From positions 1 through 59,998 of the forward strand of contig JAFXZM010000048.1 in the NCBI GenBank assembly GCA_017541275.1: 59,998 bases of DNA, written 5' to 3'. The DNA is from Oscillospiraceae bacterium. GTDB taxonomy: Bacteria; Bacillota; Clostridia; Oscillospirales; Ruminococcaceae. The translations under genes were made by a program, and so were the position numbers. The notes beneath the pieces were generated by a model. That model saw nothing but the letters and a program-made list of their open reading frames with translations. It was not told where the DNA came from and ran no database searches. Numbering within the stretch: position 1 is the stretch's first letter; the number at the start of each line of letters is the position of its first letter. This document shows positions 24,763-30,856 of this stretch, piece after piece.

Positions 24763-24852
24763 CTGGACAGCACAAATGCGTGCAATCGCGCGAAAGGAGA
24801 GGGCTTGGGGACGGAGTCCCCATTCCAGATTATCGTGCAGCGATACGGACGC

Positions 24853-25029
24853 TCACCGGAAGCGGCGCTGGGCGGCATCGTAGCGGAAGCCGGCTTTGGC
24901 GAGGCGTTCGATGATCGTCCGGGCATCGAGTGCATGCTCCGCACAGAAGTCCTCCAGTGTCAGACCGGAATCGCGAAGCTGGGTATTGATGTAGCTGAAC
25001 AGAATAAAGGGGTCATTGGGGATCTGCAT
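24853..25029 (-). CDS. DUF4250 domain protein (58 aa)
   Basis: This is a very small protein of the DUF4250 family, widespread in Clostridia and of unknown function. It starts MQIPNDPFILFSYINTQLRD and ends with the family's AGFRYDAAQRRFR. AAGGAGG lies 7 bases before the ATG at 25029. It follows mreD by 13 bases and is probably the last gene of the mreCD transcript. Confidence 0.85.
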   Translation of the reverse strand: MQIPNDPFILFSYINTQLRDSGLTLEDFCAEHALDARTIIERLAKAGFRYDAAQRRFR

Positions 25030-25042
25030 AAAGGAACCTCCT

Positions 25043-25630
25043 TCAGGAAAGCTCTCTGCTGATTGCCGCCGCATCCATAGACCGGACGCGCTTTGTCAGC
25101 AGCCGGGAGAGCGGCAGGAAGCAGAGGAAAACGGGAATTGCGGCGGCAGCCGTCCGGAGCGAGGAGGGCAGCAGAACACGCTCCCAGAGCAATTCGCGGC
25201 CGGACACGCGGAACAGCACGCCGCTGAACAGATAGACAAAGCCGCTGCGCAGGAACGTACACAGCGCGGTCAGAACGAAATAATGGAAAAAGCTGCGCCG
25301 CAAAATCTGCTCAAACAGGAGGCAGACAAAGGTGCAGCAGATGACGAGATAGATTGCATTCACGCCGAGGGGATTGCCGCAGGCGATGTCGATGCCGAAG
25401 CCGCCGACGACTCCGGCAGCCATACAGAAATACATATCCTCATGCATGCTGATGCAGATTGCGGCGGGGATGGTCCAGAGTGCGCGGACTCCGCCGCCGA
25501 GCATCGGAAACCAGCAAAGGAGCAGCAGGAGCATGCTGAGCGTCATGCGGAAGAAGTTTCTGCGGCTTGTACGGCGTTCCGATCGGGTGCGGCTTTGTCT
25601 GGCGGGCTTTTTCGGGCGTTTACTTTTCAC
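25043..25630 (-). CDS. mreD: Rod shape-determining protein MreD
   Basis: MreD is an integral membrane partner of MreC in the elongation complex that guides lateral wall synthesis. The protein has a basic N-terminus then about five membrane helices (LSMLLLLLCWFPML, AAGVVGGFGIDIA, YLVICCTFVCLLFEQ, GFVYLFSGVLFR, IPVFLCFLPLS). A GTG start at 25630 overlaps the end of mreC by 11 bases; a later ATG (MTLSMLL) would remove only the basic N-terminus. Assignment rests on topology and position behind mreC more than on motifs. Confidence 0.75.
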   Translation of the reverse strand: MKSKRPKKPARQSRTRSERRTSRRNFFRMTLSMLLLLLCWFPMLGGGVRALWTIPAAICISMHEDMYFCMAAGVVGGFGIDIACGNPLGVNAIYLVICCTFVCLLFEQILRRSFFHYFVLTALCTFLRSGFVYLFSGVLFRVSGRELLWERVLLPSSLRTAAAAIPVFLCFLPLSRLLTKRVRSMDAAAISRELS

Positions 25631-26486
25631 CGAACGACTCACCCTTTCCTTTGAAATCCAGCAGCACGGTGACGGTATCGAGCTCAGAGAGCTCGACGGC
25701 GGGCTGCACGACCGCATACTGCGCAAGGGATGTCGATTCGATGCCGGTTTCCGTGACATTGCCGATCACGAGGCCGTAGGGGAACAGGCCGGTCGTACCG
25801 GCAGTGATGACGAGGTCATGCGCCTTGACGGTGCTGTCCTCATCGAGATAGATCATTTTCGTGCGGCCGTCCGCGGCATATTTCAGGTCGCCCTCAATGA
25901 TGCCGCTGTCGCCGGTTTCGAGCACGACGGCGCCGACGGAGAGCTCCGGCGAAAGAACCGTGGTGACGGTTGCATAGTGCGGAGAGAGCTCCGTAATTAC
26001 GCCGACCAGTCCGGCGGAGCAGATCACCGGCGCATTGAGTGTAATGCCGTCCTCCTCGCCCATATTGATCTGGAAGCTGCCGGTCATATCATTTGTGAGG
26101 GGCATCAGCACCTTGCAGGGCTCGCTGGTGACAAAATCCTCATATTTCTCTTTGATTGCGAGCTGATCGCGCAGGGCATCGCGCTCACGGACTGCCTCCT
26201 CATAGCCGATGAGCTGCTGATTGAGGATTGCATTCTGCTCGCGCAGTCTGGCATTTTCCTCGCGGTAGGCCTTGGCCTCATAGTAAGTATCGAGCCGTTC
26301 GTCAACCTCTCCCTGAATGGCGGAGGCGGCATGGCGGAAGGGTGCAGTCACAGCATGCAGGAGTCTTGTGAGCCGGTCGGTCTGCGCGCCTGAGCGGATC
26401 GAATAGAGCATCACGCCGGTCAGCAGGGCGAGCACACACAGCAGCACGCGGAATTTCGCGCTGCGGAAAAAAGCGTTGAGATTCAT
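25620..26486 (-). CDS. mreC: Rod shape-determining protein MreC
   Basis: MreC is a periplasm/wall-side bitopic protein that links the elongasome to penicillin-binding proteins. A single membrane helix lies near residues 15-33, a coiled coil (EENARLREQNAILNQQLIGY) at about 75-110, and then the paired beta-barrels of MreC (MGEEDGITLNAPVICSAGLV; GTTGLFPYGLVIGNV). Length 288 is normal. ATG 26486 is chosen because GGAG lies 10 bases ahead; a GTG nine codons upstream has no clear site. mreB is not adjacent, unlike in many Firmicutes. Confidence 0.92.
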   Translation of the reverse strand: MNLNAFFRSAKFRVLLCVLALLTGVMLYSIRSGAQTDRLTRLLHAVTAPFRHAASAIQGEVDERLDTYYEAKAYREENARLREQNAILNQQLIGYEEAVRERDALRDQLAIKEKYEDFVTSEPCKVLMPLTNDMTGSFQINMGEEDGITLNAPVICSAGLVGVITELSPHYATVTTVLSPELSVGAVVLETGDSGIIEGDLKYAADGRTKMIYLDEDSTVKAHDLVITAGTTGLFPYGLVIGNVTETGIESTSLAQYAVVQPAVELSELDTVTVLLDFKGKGESFGEK

Positions 26487-26553
26487 GGGGTGAGCGCTCC
26501 TTTTTTTGTTCACATTACGGTGTTATTTCTTTCTTTTCTGTTTATTAGCAGCA

Positions 26554-26943
26554 TCAGTCGAGCTGAATATTCGGATGCTCCTTGCGCAGATGCGCCTTCA
26601 GGCAGGTAAAGGATTCCGCGCTGATATCGTGTTCCAGTCTGCACGCATCCTCTGCGGCGATTCTCGGGGAAACGCCGAGATCGACGAGCCACTGTGTAAG
26701 GACAAGATGCCGCTCATAGATCCGCTCGGCGACCTCCCTTCCGGTTTCGGTGAGGGAGATGTTGCCGTCATTGGCAATCTGAATGAAGCCGCCGTCCCGC
26801 AGAATACCCATTGCGCGGCTGACGCTGGGCTTGGAAACTTCCATTTCATGTGCGATATCAACTGCTCTGACGAAATTTTCACGCAGATGCAGAATCAAGA
26901 TCGTTTCGAGATAATCCTCTCCCGATTTGTACAGCTTTGCCAT
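26554..26943 (-). CDS. DtxR/MntR-family metal-dependent transcriptional regulator
   Basis: The 129-residue protein has the N-terminal helix-turn-helix (SGEDYLETILILH ... VSKPSVSRAMGILRDGGFI) and the short dimerisation/metal domain (RHLVLTQWLVDLGV, AAEDACRLEHDIS) of the DtxR family, without the SH3-like third domain. Such proteins repress metal uptake genes when manganese or iron binds; the Glu/Cys/His ligands in EDACRLEHD are visible. No metal transporter is in the window. Start ATG follows AAAGGAG by 13 bases, four bases after the trmO stop. Confidence 0.88.
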   Translation of the reverse strand: MAKLYKSGEDYLETILILHLRENFVRAVDIAHEMEVSKPSVSRAMGILRDGGFIQIANDGNISLTETGREVAERIYERHLVLTQWLVDLGVSPRIAAEDACRLEHDISAESFTCLKAHLRKEHPNIQLD

Positions 26944-26947
26944 TTGT

Positions 26948-27673
26948 TTACGGTTGCTCCTTTCCGGAATAAGTTGCGGACGGAATCACATCGGCGACAG
27001 TGAGAACCTCGCCGGAAACAGTGAACCGGATATCGAATCCGGCGAATTCGGTGCCGTAGATGCGGGCGGGGTCATCGGCATAGCCCGGCCGGATATCCTG
27101 CGCGAGCAGTGCAGAAGCGGCAGCCTGCTTTTCAGCGGGGAGTCTGCCGAGCAGCCCCTCCGGGTCACAGACGGTCAGCCGGTGCAGACGGGTCTGTGCG
27201 GTATAGCCCTCTGCGGCCTCCGGACGGCAGTCCGCGACCGGAATATAGGGCTTGATATCATAGATCGGTGTGCCGTCCATGAGGTCGATGCCCGAAACCA
27301 GCAGCCGAACGGGCTGTTCGCGGTCCAGCACAGCCTCCAGCCGAACACAGGAAAGCCCGATCGGATTGGGTCTGTAGGGTGCGCGCGAGGCGAATACGCC
27401 GACTCTTGCATTACCGCCCAGCCGCGGCGGCCGCACCGTAGCAGACCAGTGCTTGCCGGGAGCTTTTCTGGCAGCGTGGAAGCCGAAAATCAGCCAGATA
27501 TGCGAAAACAGCGAGAGTGCCCGAACGGCATCCGGCTGACTGTAGGCTCCTGTAAAGACGACCTCACCGGTCAGCTCCGGCACAAGGCCGCTCTGCCGCG
27601 GCAGGCCGAATTTTCCGGTGAAATCAGTGCGGATGTAGGCAACGGGCTCCAGCGTCAGCGCGTCGTCAGTCAT
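26948..27673 (-). CDS. trmO: tRNA (N6-threonylcarbamoyladenosine37-N6)-methyltransferase TrmO
   Basis: TrmO (formerly TsaA/YaeB) methylates t6A37 of tRNA using SAM and has an unusual beta-barrel fold. The 241-residue protein shows PVAYIRTDFTGKFGLPRQ, LFSHIWLIFGFH, and the signature FASRAPYRPNPIGLSCVRLE, followed by the C-terminal DDPARIYGTEF region. Start 27673 overlaps the end of the upstream gene by 8 bases and has no strong ribosome site, suggesting translational coupling. Confidence 0.9.
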   Translation of the reverse strand: MTDDALTLEPVAYIRTDFTGKFGLPRQSGLVPELTGEVVFTGAYSQPDAVRALSLFSHIWLIFGFHAARKAPGKHWSATVRPPRLGGNARVGVFASRAPYRPNPIGLSCVRLEAVLDREQPVRLLVSGIDLMDGTPIYDIKPYIPVADCRPEAAEGYTAQTRLHRLTVCDPEGLLGRLPAEKQAAASALLAQDIRPGYADDPARIYGTEFAGFDIRFTVSGEVLTVADVIPSATYSGKEQP

Positions 27674-28820
27674 ACATGATGTCGCTTTGCGCGTAATAGG
27701 CATTGAGCTTGTCGCTGGAGGATACATTCACGGTCACGGCAATGCTCAGCACGATTGAAAGCACATAAGCCGCAGCGGTCAGGCCGAAGCCCGGCGCACC
27801 TCTTTTCTGCGAAAGCAGCTCCACAATGCCCGGTACAACCATGGTGATTGCGGTGATGACAAACATAAAGGTGGTAAAGCCCTTGAGCTTTTTGAGGCGC
27901 GTGACAATCGTGATCGACAGCAGAATGAGCAGAACGCCGAAGATCAGATAGCATTTATCGAAAAATTTGAAGATACCGGGCGCGGAGGAATCATCCTCAT
28001 AATTGCCCATAGAAAACATCAGTGTCGCAATGCCCGCGAATACGCCCATGACGGTTGAAATAATTGAAACCGTAAAGCCCTTCTGTGCGAGGTCGGCGAG
28101 CTGCTGTTCCCGGAGCCGCTTCAGCTCCTCTCTGGCGCGCTTCTGATCCTCCTCTGTTTTTGCGGGAGCTTCCGTGAGCGCTTCGGAGGCACGCTTTGCA
28201 GCCTGTTTTTTTGCGGCCTCAAGATCCGCCTGATTGAACACGACCTTGCGCTCCGGCTCCGGAGCGGGCTCCTCCAGCAGCGTGCTGGCATCGACCTCCG
28301 GCAGAATCTTCGGGGCTTCTTTTTTCTCCGGCTGTGTATATTCCTCCGGCTCGCTGAGCAGTGCGGCGGCTGCCTGCTGCTGTGCGGCTGCCTGCTCTGC
28401 CATTGCCTGCTGCATAGCTGCATTGCGCTGGCGCTCGATGAACTCCGCCTTCAGGTCGGCGATTTCTTCGGGCGTGTAGGGCGGCTGACCCTTTGCGGCG
28501 CGCTGCTGCTGAAGAATTGCAATCTGTTCATCGGTCAGCTCCTGAAAGCGCATCTGCGGCTTCGGGGCTGCCGGCGCACTGCCGGTCATGTCATCGAGTG
28601 TGACGGCAGAGGCCCCGGCAAGGCGCGGGTCAATGCCGCCGGAGGCAGGCTGTGTATTTTTGCGCGGGTCTACATAATCACTGTCATCAAGGATGACCTG
28701 TGACGCGCCTGCGAGCCGGGGGTCAATGCCGCCGGGCGCGGGCTGCGGGGCGTTTTTCCGCGGGTCATCATATGTCATTTCGCCGAGGAGCTGCTGCTCT
28801 AAGCTGTGCTGATCGTCCAT
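27666..28820 (-). CDS. Uncharacterised protein with twin DPRKN motifs and four membrane helices
   Basis: The function is unknown. Residues 19-46 and 51-77 repeat the pattern DPRKN..QPA.GGIDPRLAGAS.V.LDD. A Gln/Ala-rich helical stretch (about 90-165) and a charged coil (about 185-250) follow, then four membrane helices (about 255-275, 295-312, 318-338 and 350-372). The repeated short motifs may bind a partner protein. AAAGGAG lies 9 bases before the ATG at 28820, and a consensus promoter is at 28897-28925. It heads the transcript with trmO, the DtxR gene and mreCD. Confidence 0.8.
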   Translation of the reverse strand: MDDQHSLEQQLLGEMTYDDPRKNAPQPAPGGIDPRLAGASQVILDDSDYVDPRKNTQPASGGIDPRLAGASAVTLDDMTGSAPAAPKPQMRFQELTDEQIAILQQQRAAKGQPPYTPEEIADLKAEFIERQRNAAMQQAMAEQAAAQQQAAAALLSEPEEYTQPEKKEAPKILPEVDASTLLEEPAPEPERKVVFNQADLEAAKKQAAKRASEALTEAPAKTEEDQKRAREELKRLREQQLADLAQKGFTVSIISTVMGVFAGIATLMFSMGNYEDDSSAPGIFKFFDKCYLIFGVLLILLSITIVTRLKKLKGFTTFMFVITAITMVVPGIVELLSQKRGAPGFGLTAAAYVLSIVLSIAVTVNVSSSDKLNAYYAQSDIMYD

Positions 28821-28896
28821 ATCCAGATTCTCCTTTTGCTCAGAATTCTGCCGCAAGCGATAACAGCGAACGCTTCTGCGGCAGCATATCATATTT

Positions 28897-28925
28897 ATTA
28901 TAGCAGAATTCATCGGAAAATGCAA
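28897..28925 (-). promoter_or_regulatory. Promoter for the 28.8-24.9 kb minus-strand operon
   Basis: On the minus strand TTGCAT (28925-28920), 17 bp, TATAAT (28902-28897). Confidence 0.7.
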
Positions 28926-28998
28926 GCCATATTCAAAATTTCGCGCACGGATCAGCCGCTTTCCGGCTTCATATATCCGATTGCTTTTCTTCGCATGA

Positions 28999-29290
28999 TA
29001 TGCTGTAACCGGGCAGTGCCCGGCTCCAATTTTGCTCCCATATTTTCATTCACGGATTCTTTTCTCAAACACCTACTGCACTTTCATGTATAATATGCTA
29101 TAACCGGGCAGTGCCCGGCTCCAATTTTGCTCCCATATTTTCATTCACGGATTCTTTTCTCAAACACCCACTGCACTTTCATGTATAATATGCTATAACC
29201 GGGCAGTGCCCGGCTCCGATTTTGCTTCCATGTTTTCATTCACGGATTCTTTTCTCAAACACCCACTGCACTTTCATGTTGAATATGCTA
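28999..29290. repeat. 95-bp tandem direct repeat, three units
   Basis: Units start at 28999, 29094 and 29189 with a partial fourth (TATGCTATAA) from 29284. Each contains the 15-bp palindrome CCGGGCAGTGCCCGG and a TATAAT-like joint (TGTATAATATGCTATAA). Units differ at only a few positions. They occupy the gap before the small gene at 29308. Confidence 0.92.
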
Positions 29291-29307
29291 TAATATTTGT
29301 ATCGGAT

Positions 29308-29571
29308 ATGCTTGAAAAGCACGGCACATCATGGGCGAAATACGGTATCGAAAATGAGGCCATCAAAAAGCACCAGAATATCGGGAATATCATTATCAAT
29401 ACGGCTGATGGCCGGATCTGTGTGAAATGCAGCAATTATGACTGCTTTGCTTCTGATCCGCCCGATACTTCCGACGGCATAATCGGCGACAACAACGGCA
29501 ACGGCGAGGTCGATGAAGATGACTGGGAAATTGAGTGGAAGGACTATCTGAAAAAGAAAATGAATGAGTAA
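29308..29571 (+). CDS. Small hypothetical protein with EF-hand-like loop (87 aa)
   Basis: Unrecognised. From ATG 29308 the protein reads MLEKHGTSWAKYGIENEA, a segment with two Cys (CVKCSNYDC), and an acidic C-terminus with DNNGNGEVDEDD, which fits the calcium loop of an EF hand or half a dockerin. A TATAAT at 29289-29294 lies just upstream, at the end of the 95-bp repeats, but no clear ribosome site is seen. It may be a short real gene or a leftover of a longer one. Confidence 0.4.
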   Translation: MLEKHGTSWAKYGIENEAIKKHQNIGNIIINTADGRICVKCSNYDCFASDPPDTSDGIIGDNNGNGEVDEDDWEIEWKDYLKKKMNE

Positions 29572-29603
29572 TTTGTGCAAAGCGCTGAAAAAAACGCGTC
29601 TCC

Positions 29604-29632
29604 TTGACGGACACCGCAAAACCTGCTATAAT
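29604..29632 (+). promoter_or_regulatory. Promoter of the T-box / valS transcript
   Basis: TTGACG (29604-29609), 17 bp, TATAAT (29627-29632), immediately before the T-box leader. Confidence 0.8.
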
Positions 29633-29639
29633 GAATGAT

Positions 29640-29925
29640 GTATAAATGCCATGACGGACGAGGAGTAATTACCGGACAGGCGGTACAGAGAGGGCACGGT
29701 CGGTGTGAGTGCCTGCGCCGCGGTGATGAAGGTCGCGTTCCGAGCAGCGGACGGAAAAGCCTGCGGAAATCTGCGGGAGAACTGTCTGACGGGGGCTGCC
29801 GCCGTAACCGGACAGCGCAGAGTGCAGAGGGCTTTTTCCGGCTTTCTGAATTCAGGTGGTACCGCGGATATGATAATCAGTCCGCCCTGAGCCCGATGAA
29901 GGTTCAGGGCGCTTTTTATTTTTGT
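29640..29925 (+). ncRNA. T-box riboswitch leader (predicted valine, specifier GUC)
   Basis: T-box leaders bind uncharged tRNA and allow transcription of amino-acid genes. The conserved AGAGAG and GGTGTGAG elements of stem I are at about 29688-29708, a probable specifier GTC (Val) with a following purine at 29732-29734, the T-box core AGGTGGTACCGCGG at 29854-29867, and the competing terminator GCCCTGAGCC / GGTTCAGGGC plus CTTTTTATTTTT at 29884-29922. The valine assignment rests on the specifier reading and on valS being in the transcript. Confidence 0.92.
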
Positions 29926-29940
29926 AAGGAGGCGACCGCA

Positions 29941-30819
29941 ATGACAGAACCGTTCCGCAGCAGCAGTCCCGATTCTGCCGGGAGCCTGCCTGTGCAGGTT
30001 CAGACGTTTCCGGTCATCTCCTCGAAATACCGCGCTTCGCGCTGGCCGTTTGCTGTGCTCGCCGTTCTTGCCGCCGTGCTGACCGCGTTTCTGCTCTGGC
30101 TGTTTCTGCCTGTCGGGTTTCAGAAACAGGCACAGAATGCGGCAGAGGAATATTACAGTGCCAATCATGCGGCGGCAGAGGAGGAAATTCAGGCGCTCTT
30201 TGATTATTATGAGAAGTATCATGCGAAGCATCCCGGCGGCACGGATGACAGCGGGGAGCCAGAGGACGGCGACGGAGAGGCCTTTCAGCAGGTTTTTGAC
30301 ATATTTTTTGATCTGATGACGCTTGGAATGTATTCCTACACCGACCCCTCCGGCTACAGCAGCGCGGAGGAATATGTCCGCGCCATGACCGTCAGTTTGA
30401 CGGTTGAGAAGGAACGGACAATCCTGTACCAGGGCATTCTTGACCGGCGTGAGCAGAATGAGATCGTCAGCGACCTCGCCGCACACTATCATGAGCAGTT
30501 CACAGAAGACGCGGAGTTCATGATGCTCGTTTCCAGTGTGCTTCTGACCGGTATTCTGATTGTTCTGACGGTGATAACCCTGCTGGTTTATCACCTTTTG
30601 AAGCGGCGCGGCGAGAAGCGCTGGACGCGGGTCGAGGTGTTTGAAGATTCTGTACGGCTCGGCGGCCGGACTGTGATTCCGTTCTCCGGCATTCACCGTG
30701 CAGAAGCGAAAAAGCCGCATCTTCTGATTCTGGAAACGGACAGCGGTGCGTATACCCTCGCGCGCATTTCAAACAATTCGGAGATCGCCGGCTATATCAA
30801 CAGCAATCAGCGGCGCTGA
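29941..30819 (+). CDS. Membrane protein with YcxB-like C-terminal domain, between the T-box and valS
   Basis: The function is unknown. The 292-residue protein has membrane helices near 38-60 and 198-222, an acidic extracytoplasmic domain between them (includes HPGGTDDSGEPEDGDGEAF), and a C-terminal cytoplasmic domain (FEDSVRLGGRTVIPFSGI) like YcxB proteins. GTAAGGAGG lies 8 bases before ATG 29941, 20 bases after the T-box terminator, so it is the first gene controlled by the riboswitch. It ends 37 bases before valS. A tRNA-synthetase-unrelated gene in this position is unusual. Confidence 0.82.
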   Translation: MTEPFRSSSPDSAGSLPVQVQTFPVISSKYRASRWPFAVLAVLAAVLTAFLLWLFLPVGFQKQAQNAAEEYYSANHAAAEEEIQALFDYYEKYHAKHPGGTDDSGEPEDGDGEAFQQVFDIFFDLMTLGMYSYTDPSGYSSAEEYVRAMTVSLTVEKERTILYQGILDRREQNEIVSDLAAHYHEQFTEDAEFMMLVSSVLLTGILIVLTVITLLVYHLLKRRGEKRWTRVEVFEDSVRLGGRTVIPFSGIHRAEAKKPHLLILETDSGAYTLARISNNSEIAGYINSNQRR

Positions 30820-30856
30820 GCTGCCGCAGAGCATATACTTTAAGGAGTGGATTATT

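Noticed and set aside
25016..26393. Plus-strand frames opposite mreC and mreD
   Set aside because: mreC motifs and the overlapping mreC-mreD arrangement on the minus strand are convincing; the plus frames lack start signals.
28999..29290. Possible CRISPR array
   Set aside because: Units of 95 bp repeat over their full length without unique spacers, and no cas genes are near.
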